DNA from: an uncultured Bacteroidales bacterium
GTDB taxonomy: Bacteria; Bacteroidota; Bacteroidia; Bacteroidales; UBA932
Length of the DNA stretch: 64,000 nucleotides
NCBI GenBank assembly: GCA_944322565.1
Contig: CALUPG010000010.1
Coordinates: 1-64,000, forward strand
Reading direction: 5' to 3'
Positions 52,782 through 62,937 of this stretch are shown piece after piece. The position numbers were made by a program, and so were the translations under genes. The notes beneath the pieces were generated by a model. That model saw only the letters and a program-made list of their open reading frames with translations. It did no database searches and was not told the DNA's origin. The stretch's first letter is position 1; each line of letters starts with the position of its first letter.

Positions 52782-55700
52782 CTAGAATTGAAGTTTGACG
52801 TTAAATCCGAGATTGCGTGTGCTCGGGAGCATGAATGTATCGAATCCCTGATAGTAGCTTGAAGTGACTTCCGCCGAAATTTCAGGATCGAACGGAGCCT
52901 TGCAGTAAATCATCCAGAGGTTCTTTCCCACGAAGCCAACTGTCAGCCTGACTTTGTCCTTGAACCACTTTGACGGAAGTGTATAGTTCACGCTGAGTTC
53001 CTGCAGACGGACATTGGTGGCATCATATGTATAGTATGCGGCATTTCCGGAAATCTTGGTATAGTATTCCTGGGCAGGGATGATTCCCTGGTTAATCTGT
53101 ATGCCGCCGGCATCCCTTGCGTCAGCAGAACGCTGCGAAACACCATAGAAATCAAGATACGACTCTGTGGCACTCATCACGATACCACCTATACGGGCGG
53201 CAAATGTAATGCCCACGTCAAGTCCCTTGTACCCGAAGTGCGTGTTCCATCCCATATTGAACTTCGGAAGAATTGATCCGAGATAGAAATCATCGACTTC
53301 TGTCACAGAAAGTCCTGCAGCCGGGTCATAATATACATTGCCGTTGTAATCCCTTGTAAGAAGATGGCTGGCATATACATCACCCATGGAACCTCCTTCC
53401 TTGAGTATCACGCGTGCATCCAGTCCTCCGAATGTACCCTTCTGGATTTCATTGGACATCTGAATCATTTCTCCTGTAAGAGGGTTGCGCACCTCATCGA
53501 TGAGGGAAATAATCTTGTTCTGGTTCCATGTCATGGTATAATTGGTGGAGAATGCGAAATCACCCCACTGGTTCTCATACCCTACGGCAAGCTCGATACC
53601 CTGGTTCATGATGTTTCCGCTCTGGACCGGAGTGCTGACATATCCTGATGAAGCAGGAAGCGGAGCATCGAATGTCTGGTTGAAAGTATTGGAACGGTAG
53701 TATGTAACATCAAGGTTGATGGAGTTCAGGAACTTGGCATTGAGACCGAATTCCCATGACTTTGTGCGTTCCGGCTTGAGGGCAGTGTTCGGATACTTGG
53801 CTGTGGAAGACCAGCTGTTTGACTCTCCGTCATATTTATAGAAAACCTTTGTCATATAACGGTCGTACGCATTACCGACTTCCGTATATGACCCTCTGAC
53901 CTTCAGGAATGAGAGCCACTTCGGAGCATCGAACATATTGGAGATGACAGCCGAGAGACCTACAGAAGGATAGAAAAAGCCCGGATAATCAGAGAATGCC
54001 AGCTTGGAATCCCAGTCATAACGGCCTGTGGTCGTAAGGTAAAGCATTGACTTCCATCCTATTTCCACGCTATAGTACACAGCCTGCATCTGGTCGTGAT
54101 ATCCTGCCTGGTCCGGCTTGTATTTGGTTGTCCTGTCCAGATTGTGGATTGCGAAGAAGTTAGGCATGTCCGCAGCCAACTGCCCGTTGTACCCCATGCG
54201 CTCATAGACATTGTCATTGATTGAAGCTCCGACATTGGCATTGATTGACCAGTCTGTCCAAGTCTTGTGGATAGTGGCAAGCACATCTGCATAAGTACTG
54301 TTGGCCGTAGTCCAGATATCCCTGTAGGAGCCGGCAGGACCGGCCCAGAGATTATCCGTGGAAGCATAGAGCTTATAAGTAAGCCTGTTGGTATAGTTGT
54401 CAAGCTTCACACGGCCGGAAATGTCAAGCCAGTCGGTTACATTCCATGTGAGGGATGCGCCCAGCATGTAACGCTTCTTGTCATTCTCGCGGAGCTCGCG
54501 GTTCTGCACCCAGTAAGGGTTCTGCATACCGATGTTGTTGTTTCCGTAAGGCCAGTAGTTGACATTGTATCCGAGGGCAGCATCATAGCGCTCGTACATC
54601 TGCACATCCTCGAAGCTTTCACCCCTCGGGAACAGATAAAGGCCAGGGAGCGGGTTGTAATAGATACCCTGCGACACGAGGTTGCGGTCATTCTGCTTCA
54701 CGAAGCTGGCCGAAAGGTCAAGGGTAAGCTTGTCCTTGGCAAACTTGGTCGTGTTGCGTCCAGTGAAGTTGTAGCGGTTGTAGGCGCTGTTAGGAAGGAT
54801 TCCTGTGGAGTTGGTGGAAGAAACGGACAGATAAGTCTGGTTCTTGTCATTGCCGGTGGAAAGGGATGCGGAAGAAATTATGTTCGCCCCAGTCTTGAAA
54901 TAGTTGCGGGCATTGAAATCAGAATTGACCTCCGGTCCCCAGCTTGATATGCTTCCTGCCACATTGCCGTATTTGCTCTGCATGCGCGGAGTCATATAGG
55001 CATTTGAGAATGTGGTGCTGTTCGACACGGTCACCGTCGTCTTGCCGGCTTCTCCTTTCTTGGTGGTGATGAGGACGACACCGGCGGCTGCGGCATTACC
55101 GTAAAGGGCGGCAGCAGAAGGACCGGTAAGCATGGTGATTGACTCGATGTCCTCAGGGTTGATGTCGGCGACACCGTCGGAACCAGGCTGGTCTGACATG
55201 TTTGAGGCATTTCCGCTGTTGCTCAGGTTGAACATCGGGATACCGTCAATCACATACAATGCAGTGTTGGAAGAAGTGAGGGACTTCACACCACGCATCA
55301 CGACGCGGGATGCACCTCCCGGGCCGTTCGCGCCTGCGTTGATGGTGACACCGGCCACCTTGCCGACCATGGAGTTCACGAAGTTGGCGTCCTTCACGGC
55401 CGTGAGTTCATCGGAATTCACCTGCTGGACATTGTAGGACAGCGCCTTCTCTTCGCGCTTGATACCGAGGGCAGTGACCACTACCTCATCGAGGAATTCC
55501 GTGGACACGGACAGATTGAAATTCTGTGTAGCCTGTCCGGTGTAAGGGATTTCCTGGGTCTCGTATCCGAGGATGGATACTACGATGACATCCCCAGGGT
55601 TAAGTCCGCTCAGGGTGTACTCGCCGTCGAATCCGGTGGTGACACCGCCCTGGCTGTCCTTGATCATTACGGCTGCGCCGATGACTGGACCCTGATCATC

Positions 55701-55832
55701 TGTAACGATTCCGCTGACGGTGCCCCCCCCGTCTTGGGCGAAGGCCTCAGAAGGCGTCAGCATATTCAGTGCGGTAAAGGCAAGGAGAGCCATGCAGCAA
55801 CTGAACAATGAAGACTTCATTGTTTTTAACAT
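52782..55832 (-). CDS. SusC/RagA-family TonB-dependent outer-membrane transporter
   Basis: A 1016-residue barrel protein. It has a signal peptide (residues 1-32), a carboxypeptidase-regulatory-like N-terminal domain (VSGIVTDDQGPVIGAAVMIKDSQGGVTTGFDGEYTLSGLNPGDVIVVSILGYETQEI), a plug (DEVVVTALGIKREEKALSYNVQQV, GVKSLTSSNTALYVIDGIPM, INPEDIESITMLTGPSAAALYGNAAAAGVVLITTKKG), and the C-terminal beta strand ending NLGFNVKLQF. It imports oligosaccharides with TonB energy. It is the first gene of the operon with SusD, GH18 and the surface lipoprotein. No sensor or anti-sigma gene for the locus is visible here. Confidence 0.96.
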   Translation of the reverse strand: MLKTMKSSLFSCCMALLAFTALNMLTPSEAFAQDGGGTVSGIVTDDQGPVIGAAVMIKDSQGGVTTGFDGEYTLSGLNPGDVIVVSILGYETQEIPYTGQATQNFNLSVSTEFLDEVVVTALGIKREEKALSYNVQQVNSDELTAVKDANFVNSMVGKVAGVTINAGANGPGGASRVVMRGVKSLTSSNTALYVIDGIPMFNLSNSGNASNMSDQPGSDGVADINPEDIESITMLTGPSAAALYGNAAAAGVVLITTKKGEAGKTTVTVSNSTTFSNAYMTPRMQSKYGNVAGSISSWGPEVNSDFNARNYFKTGANIISSASLSTGNDKNQTYLSVSSTNSTGILPNSAYNRYNFTGRNTTKFAKDKLTLDLSASFVKQNDRNLVSQGIYYNPLPGLYLFPRGESFEDVQMYERYDAALGYNVNYWPYGNNNIGMQNPYWVQNRELRENDKKRYMLGASLTWNVTDWLDISGRVKLDNYTNRLTYKLYASTDNLWAGPAGSYRDIWTTANSTYADVLATIHKTWTDWSINANVGASINDNVYERMGYNGQLAADMPNFFAIHNLDRTTKYKPDQAGYHDQMQAVYYSVEIGWKSMLYLTTTGRYDWDSKLAFSDYPGFFYPSVGLSAVISNMFDAPKWLSFLKVRGSYTEVGNAYDRYMTKVFYKYDGESNSWSSTAKYPNTALKPERTKSWEFGLNAKFLNSINLDVTYYRSNTFNQTFDAPLPASSGYVSTPVQSGNIMNQGIELAVGYENQWGDFAFSTNYTMTWNQNKIISLIDEVRNPLTGEMIQMSNEIQKGTFGGLDARVILKEGGSMGDVYASHLLTRDYNGNVYYDPAAGLSVTEVDDFYLGSILPKFNMGWNTHFGYKGLDVGITFAARIGGIVMSATESYLDFYGVSQRSADARDAGGIQINQGIIPAQEYYTKISGNAAYYTYDATNVRLQELSVNYTLPSKWFKDKVRLTVGFVGKNLWMIYCKAPFDPEISAEVTSSYYQGFDTFMLPSTRNLGFNVKLQF

Positions 55833-55873
55833 AAACAGAATTTTTGGTTATTAATTGTAATTATGTAATCCAC

Positions 55874-55881
55874 AAAATTAA
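55874..55881 (-). promoter_or_regulatory. -7 promoter element of the SusCD operon
   Basis: The minus strand reads TAATTTTG, matching TAnnTTTG, about 42 bp before the susC start, with a TTTG about 20 bp further upstream as a possible -33 element. Confidence 0.6.
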
Positions 55882-55949
55882 CCAAAATTTGTTTATAACA
55901 AATCTATTTCCAGCAAATTTTCCCGAATCCCCGCAGCGGAGCCCTTATT

Positions 55950-57665
55950 CTATGATATTTTCAGGGAGAATATGAATTCCAGCCCGCCCTCCTTACGGTT
56001 GACGGCACGGATATCTCCGCCATGGAAGGCCACGGCATTGCGGACGATGGACAGGCCGAGACCGGAGCCGCCGGCATCCCTGGTCCTGCCTTCGGATATC
56101 CTGTAGAAGCGCTCGAATATGCGGGACAGGTGCTCCTCGCTGACACCCTTGCCGGTGTCGTAATATGTGAAATGGAGATGACCGTCGCTGCGGGCGTAGC
56201 ACTCGAAATGGATACGGACACCGTCTCCGCCGTATTTCATGCTGTTTTCGATGAGATTCCTGAATATGGAATATATGAGGGTGGCATTGCCGATGATGAC
56301 AAGGTCGTCTCCGAGCATGTTCTCCACCGTTATTTTCTTGCTGTCCAGGACTTCCCTGAACTCCTCGATGATTTCATCAGTGACCTGCCTGATGTTGACC
56401 TTCTCTTTCTGGAGCTGCTCCGGGGCCTCCTCGATTTTCGTAATCAGGGCGATGTCCCTTATCAGGTCCGAGAGCCGGAGGGTCTGCACATAGGCCCTGT
56501 CTATGAATACCTGCTTACGCTCGTCAGACACGTCGGGGCATGAAATGAGGGTCTCGAGATACCCGCGGATGCTGCTGACAGGAGTGCGGAGCTCATGCGC
56601 GATGTTGTTGGTCATCTGCTGCTTCATCGTCTTGTTTTTCTCGGATTCGGTGACATCATTGATGGTGACTTCAAATCCGTTGTCCGGATAGATGAGCATC
56701 TGGATGTCATAGTTCCTCCCTCCCCTGGAGAGCTTGAAGCGGAACACGGGGAGATAATCGGTCTTGACCGGAGTATTATGTTCAAGGAATTCAGCAAGAG
56801 GAGCGAAGACCGCACTCTTCCAGATGTCGTTTATGTCAGGAGTCGGCCTGTCGAGCAATGTATTGACGAACTGGACGAAACGGTAGTTGGCATACTGCTT
56901 CTCCCTCCGGGGGGAAAAGATGGCTATGCCTCCTTCATAATAATGTATATGCAGCAGCAGGCGCTCTTTTTCCAGGGCTATCATCCTGTTGCTCTGCTCA
57001 AGCCTCCGGTAGCTTTCAAGCATCTTGTCCCCGATGGCACCCAGCTCCGAGTCCGGAAATGTGATTTTGTCATAGTCCACCGCCCCCTTGTCCGCAGCCT
57101 CGGCGAAACTGTGCAGCCTTGAGATGCCTTCCCCGAAATGGTCGGCCAGGAAAATGAGAGAAAACAGGGCCACGACGAAGAGCGAGAACACCAGCACAAG
57201 GAAAAGCGTGTCCGGCTGGAAGAATCTCCTGACATCGACCTCATAAGGCAGGGCTACCCTGACGACAAAGCCCCCGTACGATTTGGCGAAATAGAAATAC
57301 GGCAGGCCTGTCGTGTCGGACACCCGTATGGCAAAGCCCTCTGACCTGAGTATGGACTCCTGCACTTCCGGACGCAGCAGATGATTGTCCAGGGAATCCA
57401 CATCCGCCCGGGAGTCAAAGAACACCGTGCCGTCCTTGCCCATCACCGAGACCCGCAGTTCCGTCGGGAGCAACGCCATCACCCCTTCATAGTCATCCGT
57501 CTGGGCTATAATGTCGGAGTAGACCGACAGCCGCGACTGGAGAATTTCTTCCTTGTATTTCCTCTCGCTGCTGAGCTGGAACAGCACTATCAGCACCGTG
57601 AATACAGTGAATACTCCGGCAAAATACAGAAGCAACTGTTTCTTGTATGTCCATTCCCTTTTCAT
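55950..57665 (-). CDS. PhoR-like sensor histidine kinase
   Basis: A 571-residue membrane kinase. Two transmembrane helices (residues about 9-30 and 152-172) enclose a periplasmic sensor domain. A HAMP-like and a PAS-like segment follow. The phosphoacceptor box is NNIAHELRTPVSSIRGYLETL (histidine near 356), and the ATP-binding motifs are IFRNLIENSMKYGG, YYDTGKGVSEEHLSRIFERFYR and GGSGLGLSIV. It lies downstream of the response regulator gene, and next to a phosphate transporter, so it probably responds to phosphate supply. Confidence 0.9.
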   Translation of the reverse strand: MKREWTYKKQLLLYFAGVFTVFTVLIVLFQLSSERKYKEEILQSRLSVYSDIIAQTDDYEGVMALLPTELRVSVMGKDGTVFFDSRADVDSLDNHLLRPEVQESILRSEGFAIRVSDTTGLPYFYFAKSYGGFVVRVALPYEVDVRRFFQPDTLFLVLVFSLFVVALFSLIFLADHFGEGISRLHSFAEAADKGAVDYDKITFPDSELGAIGDKMLESYRRLEQSNRMIALEKERLLLHIHYYEGGIAIFSPRREKQYANYRFVQFVNTLLDRPTPDINDIWKSAVFAPLAEFLEHNTPVKTDYLPVFRFKLSRGGRNYDIQMLIYPDNGFEVTINDVTESEKNKTMKQQMTNNIAHELRTPVSSIRGYLETLISCPDVSDERKQVFIDRAYVQTLRLSDLIRDIALITKIEEAPEQLQKEKVNIRQVTDEIIEEFREVLDSKKITVENMLGDDLVIIGNATLIYSIFRNLIENSMKYGGDGVRIHFECYARSDGHLHFTYYDTGKGVSEEHLSRIFERFYRISEGRTRDAGGSGLGLSIVRNAVAFHGGDIRAVNRKEGGLEFIFSLKIS

Positions 57666-57716
57666 CCGACCATATATATATATTTATCCGGACATCAGAC
57701 ATTGTCCGAGAATATG

Positions 57717-58412
57717 TCAGGCATTGTCGGTGACACTGAAGCAATAGCCGTATCCGGACCTGTTGGTGAGATAGTTCTTGTATGTCCCGAGCTTGCTTCT
57801 TATCCTTGCGATATGCACATCAACGGTCCTGTCAAGCACATACGGGGCATCTTTCCAGAGCTCGCCGATGATTTCCTCGCGGGAATAGACCCTTCCGGCG
57901 TGGGAAGCGAGAAGATTGAGAATTTCAAATTCCTTCTTTGACAGCAGGATGGCCTCGCCGTCGGCGTATACCATCTTCTTCAGCGCATCTATCCTGAGAT
58001 GGCCGGCCACTATCGGCTCGTCCTCCTTTTCTTTGACGGCATGAGCATTGCTGCGCTTGATGACGGCCTTGACCCTCGCCAATACCTCATGTATCGAGAA
58101 CGGCTTGCTTATGTAATCGTCGCCTCCGGCGGAAAATCCTGTGAGAAGGTCGTTTTCGCCGCTCCTTGCGGTAAGGAAAATTATCGGCACCTGCGACTTT
58201 TTCTCTTTCCTGAGCACCTCGGCCATCTTGAATCCGGACATCCCCTCCATCATCACATCCAGCAGGATGAGCGAATATGCGGGGGTGAAGACCGAAAGGG
58301 CTTCTTCCGCCGACTCCGCACAGGTCACCTCATATCCGGCATTCTCAAGATTGAACTGGAGGATTTCCCTGATGTCTTCCTCGTCGTCCACTATCAGAAT
58401 CTTCTCTTTCAT
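57717..58412 (-). CDS. PhoB/OmpR-family response regulator
   Basis: A 231-residue regulator. The receiver domain has the acidic pair in ILIVDDEEDI, the phosphorylated aspartate in SLILLDVMMEGMSGF and the lysine in DDYISKPFS. The C-terminal winged helix is of OmpR type (LLSKKEFEILNLLASHAGRVYSREEIIGELWKDAPYVLDRTVDVHIARIRSKLG). It is upstream of the kinase gene by 51 bp, and divergent from the phosphate transporter, so it may control that gene. Confidence 0.94.
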   Translation of the reverse strand: MKEKILIVDDEEDIREILQFNLENAGYEVTCAESAEEALSVFTPAYSLILLDVMMEGMSGFKMAEVLRKEKKSQVPIIFLTARSGENDLLTGFSAGGDDYISKPFSIHEVLARVKAVIKRSNAHAVKEKEDEPIVAGHLRIDALKKMVYADGEAILLSKKEFEILNLLASHAGRVYSREEIIGELWKDAPYVLDRTVDVHIARIRSKLGTYKNYLTNRSGYGYCFSVTDNA

Positions 58413-58431
58413 CGCGATTGAATTTTGGGAG

Positions 58432-58439
58432 CAAAGGTA
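58432..58439 (-). promoter_or_regulatory. -7 promoter element of the response regulator
   Basis: The minus strand reads TACCTTTG, a perfect TAnnTTTG match, only 20 bp before the start codon. Confidence 0.6.
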
Positions 58440-58566
58440 ACTCTTTCAGACAAATGGAGGACAGGACTACGGGAAATATTTGGTTACGGAATTGTTAAGA
58501 ATATGTTGCCGGATGTCGTAACAATTATTTAACATGAGTCAGGCAGATATTTAGGATTTAGTTGTT

Positions 58567-58574
58567 TACCTTTG
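58567..58574 (+). promoter_or_regulatory. -7 promoter element of the phosphate transporter
   Basis: TACCTTTG, a perfect match, 24 bp before the start. The intergenic region shared with the response regulator (58413-58598) could hold Pho-box-like sites, but no clear repeat is seen. Confidence 0.6.
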
Positions 58575-58598
58575 CCGCGAATATCTAAAACAGAAGCA

Positions 58599-60839
58599 AT
58601 GGACTTCATTTATCTTGGATTTGTAATCTTTCTGTTCGTACTCGCCGTATCAGATCTCTGGGTGGGTGTAAGCAATGACGCAGTCAATTTTCTCAATTCG
58701 GCCATAGGCTCCAAAGTGGCGAGATTCCGCACCATCATCATAATTGCCGCCATCGGCGTGTTCTTCGGGGCTGTCATGAGCAACGGCATGATGGACATAG
58801 CAAGGCACGGCATCTTCCGTCCGGAACAGTTCAGTTTCCAGTCGATTATGTATATCTGCCTGGCAGTGATGGTCACGGACATCATCCTGCTGGATGTGTT
58901 CAATTCCCTCGGAATGCCTACCTCGACTACGGTTTCCATGGTATTCGAACTCCTCGGAGCCACTTTCGCATTCTCGATGTTCGAGATTGCAGGAAATGAC
59001 GGGGCACTCGGATTCGCGGACTACATGAACACCGAAAAGGCCCTGTCTGTCATAATGGCAATCTTCGTGTCGGTGGCCCTCGCATTCTTCTTCGGACTTG
59101 TCATCGAATATGTCTGCAGGCTGATTTTCACCTTCAACTACAAGAAAAACCTCAAATGGAAAATAGGCCTCTTCGGAGGCATTGCAGCTACGGCAATCAT
59201 ATATTTCCTCCTCATCAAAGGTGCCAAGGACCTTTCATTCATGACGCCTGAGGTGAAGGGCTGGATTGCCTCCCATACATGGGAACTGCTCGGCATCTGC
59301 CTTGTAGCCTTCACGATACTCATGCAGATTCTGCATTTCTGCAGGGTGAATGTATTCAAGGTGGTGGTGCTCATCGGGACATTCGCTCTGGCGACGGCAT
59401 TCGCAGGCAACGACCTTGTCAATTTCATCGGTGTGCCGCTCACCGGATACGACTCCTACCTTGACTATATGGCATCCGGAGAAACCGACCCGGACGCACA
59501 CATGATGGGAGTGCTGAACAGTCCGGCCAAGACGCCGCTGATTTTCCTGGTCCTCGCCGGCATAGTGATGGTGATAGCCCTCGCTACTTCCAAGAAGGCA
59601 CACAATGTTACCAAGACGGAAATCAGTCTTGCAAAACAGGATGAGGGAGATGAGATGTTCGGCTCGTCAAAGGTTGCCAGAAGCATCGTGAGATGGTCAT
59701 CTTCAATGGCAAACGGCCTGATAGCAATAACCCCTCCCAAAGCACGGGCCTGGATCAACAAGAGGTTTGACTCGACTCGGATAGAAATGGAGGATGGGGC
59801 CTCATACGACCTCGTCAGGGCTTCCGTCAATCTGGTGGTGGCATCCCTGCTGATAGCATTCGGCACATCGCTCAAGCTGCCTCTGTCCACGACTTATGTA
59901 ACCTTCATGGTCGCAATGGGCTCGTCCCTCGCAGACAGGGCATGGAGCCGCGAGAGCGCAGTGTTCAGGGTGACGGGCGTGCTCTCGGTCATCGGCGGCT
60001 GGTTCGTCACCGCCGGAGTGGCATTCGCAAGTGCGTTCATCATTGCCCTCCTTATGCACTTCGGAGGAAACATTGTGGCAGTCATCATCGTCATCGCAGG
60101 ACTTGCTGCACTGATACACAACAACATCCGCTACAAGGAGAAGAATGAGGACATCAACGGCGACAAGGATTTCAGGGCAATACTCTCATGCAGGAATGCC
60201 GATGAGACCTGGCCTCTGGTAAGCAGATACATCGCAAACAACGAATATTCGTTCCTCAACGCCATGACCGGCCACTACAAGGACATCACCGACGGACTGG
60301 TTGAGGAGAATGTGAAGATACTGCGCAAGACCAGCGACGAACTCAGGAAAGAAAAGATGAAGCTCAAGAACCTCCGCCGCAAGGAGACACTCGCGCTCAG
60401 GCACATTGACTCCGAGGAAGGCCTGCGCAAGAGCGCATGGTTCCACCAGAGGTTCAACAACATGGAGCAGCTGTACTACTCCCTCAGGAGAATCTGCGAG
60501 CCTGTCTATGAACATGTGGACAACAATTTCTCCCCTCTGCCGGAAAAATATGCGGCAGAATTCAAGTCCCGCAGAGACAAGGTGACCGCAATCATCGGCA
60601 GAATTGCCACACTGTGCAAAGACGGAGACTATGCCGACCTCAGAAGTCTTGACGAGGACATCGCCGGGCTGCAGGGAGAGTTTTCAGACATGCGAAAGTC
60701 CCTGATGGCAGACATCCAGCAGGGAGACGTGAATCTCACGGTGGCATACCTGTACCTCAACCTTCTGCAGGAGTCTGAGCAGATTACCATTGAACTCCAG
60801 CAGATGTCAAGGGCATCGAGGAAATTCCAGCAGGGCTGA
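58599..60839 (+). CDS. PiT-family phosphate transporter with PhoU-like tail
   Basis: A 746-residue membrane protein. The PiT signature occurs twice, in inverted halves: GVSNDAVNFLNSAIGSKVA with LGMPTSTTVSMVFELLG, and FAGNDLVNFIGVPLTGY with LKLPLSTTYVTFMVAMGSS. From about residue 515 the protein is a soluble helical domain (DGLVEENVKILRKTSDELRKEKMKLKNLRRKETLALRH) that looks like PhoU. It imports inorganic phosphate with a proton or sodium. The start at 58599 (MDFIYLGFVIF) follows the promoter and is preferred over an upstream in-frame ATG at 58572, which overlaps the -7 element. Confidence 0.93.
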   Translation: MDFIYLGFVIFLFVLAVSDLWVGVSNDAVNFLNSAIGSKVARFRTIIIIAAIGVFFGAVMSNGMMDIARHGIFRPEQFSFQSIMYICLAVMVTDIILLDVFNSLGMPTSTTVSMVFELLGATFAFSMFEIAGNDGALGFADYMNTEKALSVIMAIFVSVALAFFFGLVIEYVCRLIFTFNYKKNLKWKIGLFGGIAATAIIYFLLIKGAKDLSFMTPEVKGWIASHTWELLGICLVAFTILMQILHFCRVNVFKVVVLIGTFALATAFAGNDLVNFIGVPLTGYDSYLDYMASGETDPDAHMMGVLNSPAKTPLIFLVLAGIVMVIALATSKKAHNVTKTEISLAKQDEGDEMFGSSKVARSIVRWSSSMANGLIAITPPKARAWINKRFDSTRIEMEDGASYDLVRASVNLVVASLLIAFGTSLKLPLSTTYVTFMVAMGSSLADRAWSRESAVFRVTGVLSVIGGWFVTAGVAFASAFIIALLMHFGGNIVAVIIVIAGLAALIHNNIRYKEKNEDINGDKDFRAILSCRNADETWPLVSRYIANNEYSFLNAMTGHYKDITDGLVEENVKILRKTSDELRKEKMKLKNLRRKETLALRHIDSEEGLRKSAWFHQRFNNMEQLYYSLRRICEPVYEHVDNNFSPLPEKYAAEFKSRRDKVTAIIGRIATLCKDGDYADLRSLDEDIAGLQGEFSDMRKSLMADIQQGDVNLTVAYLYLNLLQESEQITIELQQMSRASRKFQQG

Positions 60840-60846
60840 CAGCCTG

Positions 60847-61830
60847 TCAGACTTCGGTCCAATGTATTTTTATACCCTTGCGCTCCATCCCGCGGAACCA
60901 TGTCATCTGCCTTTTGGCAAACTGATGTATGGCGATTGAGAGCCGCATCTTCATCTCCTGATATGTCATCTTTCCGGTAAGGTACAGGGTGACATATTTG
61001 TATTCAAGCCCATAATATATAAGGTCATCAGCCGGAATGCCGTCCTCAAGCAGGGAGCGCACCTCTCCGACCATGCCTTCCTCCAGCCTGGCATCCAGCC
61101 TGCGGTCTATCCGCGCATTGCGCTCGTCGCGGCTTACCAGAGTACCGATATAATATGTATGTTTCGGCAGGAAATGCGTCGTGTCCACCGGATGCTCCTG
61201 CTCATAGAATGCAATCTCAAGAGCCCTGATGAGCCTTTTGCGAGTATCGTAGTCCGTGGAATTGTGCAGTGGCTTGAGCGAAGCGAGCATCTTTATGAGG
61301 ACATCCGTGTCCTCTTTCTCAAGCCTTTCGCGCAGTTCATGGTCTGCAGGGACATCGGGAAGAGAATATCCGCAGGTGACAGCCTCGATGTAGAGCCCTG
61401 ACCCGCCGCAAAGTATAGGGATTCCTCCCCTGCCCCTTATGTCGGAATAAACCCTCTCAAAGTCATTCTGATACTGGAAAATATTGTATTTGAATCCTGC
61501 CGGGGCGATGTCAACGAGATGCACCGGGATTTCGCCGTACTCCGACAGATCCTTGCCTGTCCCTATGTCCATCCCCCTGTAGACCTGTCTGGAATCCGCC
61601 GAAATGATTTCCGCCCTGCCCTGCCCGCCGAGCCTTGCATTGAATTCCCTTGCAATGGAGACAGCATACCTCGTTTTCCCGGACGCAGTAGGGCCCAGGA
61701 TACAGATGAGGTCCAGTCCGCCGTCAAGATATTCCCGGAGAAGTCCTTCGGTGTCTATGTGTTCAGGAGACGGCAGTTCAGCCATCGGCGGCACTCCGCT
61801 CCCCTTCTGTCTGTCATTTTTCTTCGTCAT
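60847..61830 (-). CDS. miaA: tRNA dimethylallyltransferase MiaA
   Basis: A 327-residue enzyme that adds an isoprenoid group to A37 of tRNAs reading UNN codons. The P-loop is ILGPTASGKTRYAVSIARE, followed by SADSRQVYRGMDIGTGK and GGSGLYIEAVTCGY, all family signatures. The start at 61830 (MTKKNDRQKGSG) was chosen, since the frame upstream is not conserved. It converges on the phosphate transporter gene with a gap of only 7 bp. Confidence 0.93.
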   Translation of the reverse strand: MTKKNDRQKGSGVPPMAELPSPEHIDTEGLLREYLDGGLDLICILGPTASGKTRYAVSIAREFNARLGGQGRAEIISADSRQVYRGMDIGTGKDLSEYGEIPVHLVDIAPAGFKYNIFQYQNDFERVYSDIRGRGGIPILCGGSGLYIEAVTCGYSLPDVPADHELRERLEKEDTDVLIKMLASLKPLHNSTDYDTRKRLIRALEIAFYEQEHPVDTTHFLPKHTYYIGTLVSRDERNARIDRRLDARLEEGMVGEVRSLLEDGIPADDLIYYGLEYKYVTLYLTGKMTYQEMKMRLSIAIHQFAKRQMTWFRGMERKGIKIHWTEV

Positions 61831-61931
61831 AGGATATGAATTTGAAAATACTGCCGGCCTTTTGGGCAAATCAGAGGACAATTTTAATAAAAATAAATGT
61901 CTATCCGCAAAAATTTGCCGGATATCATTAC

Positions 61932-62047
61932 TGCTGCAAGGACATGGGGTACTGACGGTAAATCCCTCCCACCGCATTGCGGCGGGCCCCTCCCGTTCAC
62001 GAGACCACGGGCGGTCACGCCGTCGGTACCCTCATGTCCCTGCAGCA
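61932..62047. repeat. Dispersed core-and-arms repeat, copy 3
   Basis: Arms 61932-61958 and 62020-62047 are complementary apart from a few G-U pairs and one bulge. The 61-bp core 61959-62019 matches copies 1 and 2 closely (TAAATCCCTCCC at the start, GGGCGGTCACG at the end). It lies between miaA and smpB. Confidence 0.8.
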
Positions 62048-62175
62048 ATGAACAAACGGCAATATTATTATGGATTTACTGATGAAAATATACACTGTGG
62101 CCGATGGTATTTTGAAATATGTCATCATTCCGTACAATATATCATCATAATGTCGTATAATAAATAAAATAGAGA

Positions 62176-62183
62176 TAACTTTG
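62176..62183 (+). promoter_or_regulatory. -7 promoter element of smpB
   Basis: TAACTTTG matches TAnnTTTG, 70 bp before the smpB start. Confidence 0.55.
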
Positions 62184-62253
62184 CAGCCGGAAAGTCCGGA
62201 AAGATGACGGCCGGAGCAGACATGACGGACAAAGGAAAAATGGAGGGAAAAAT

Positions 62254-62712
62254 ATGCCGAAGGCAAAAAGCAATGTGGAAATAAAGAACAGAAGGGCTTC
62301 GTTCGACTACGAATTCCTTGAGACATATACTGCAGGAATAGTGCTGAGCGGGACGGAAATCAAGTCAATCCGCGCAGGGAAGGCCTCGCTTGCCGATGCA
62401 TTCTGCTATTTCAACAACGGCGAGCTTTATGTCAGGAACATGCACGTGGCGGAATACCTGTGGAGCAGCAGCTGGGGCAGGCACGACCCGAGGAGGGACC
62501 GCAAGCTCCTGCTCACAAGAAAAGAGCTGAACAAACTGCAGCGGGCAGTAAAGGAAAAGGGCATGACCATCGTGGCCGTAAAGCTCTACATCGCACAGAA
62601 CGGCTATGCCAAGCTCCTGATAGCCCTTGCCAGGGGAAAGAAAGAATACGACAAGCGCCAGTCAATAAAAGAAAAGGACCTGCGCCGTGAAATGGACAGG
62701 TCCGGATATTGA
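62254..62712 (+). CDS. smpB: SsrA-binding protein SmpB
   Basis: A 152-residue tmRNA-binding protein for ribosome rescue. Family motifs are [52 protein letters not shown] and the basic C-terminal tail [22 protein letters not shown]. The start at 62254 (MPKAKSN) is the usual one. The tmRNA gene itself is not in this window. Confidence 0.97.
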   Translation: MPKAKSNVEIKNRRASFDYEFLETYTAGIVLSGTEIKSIRAGKASLADAFCYFNNGELYVRNMHVAEYLWSSSWGRHDPRRDRKLLLTRKELNKLQRAVKEKGMTIVAVKLYIAQNGYAKLLIALARGKKEYDKRQSIKEKDLRREMDRSGY

Positions 62713-62769
62713 TACATCTGCACCCCGGGACGGCATCCCGTCATCCGAAGACGGTGCTTCTGCTTTCAG

Positions 62770-62843
<74 letters not shown>

Positions 62844-62937
62844 GAATGAGGATGCAAAGATAATACATTTTCCGACAAATCAATGCATCCCCGCAAACTT
62901 CCTTGAATTTCCCGCTGCAGGTTTCCGAGTCCTTCTG

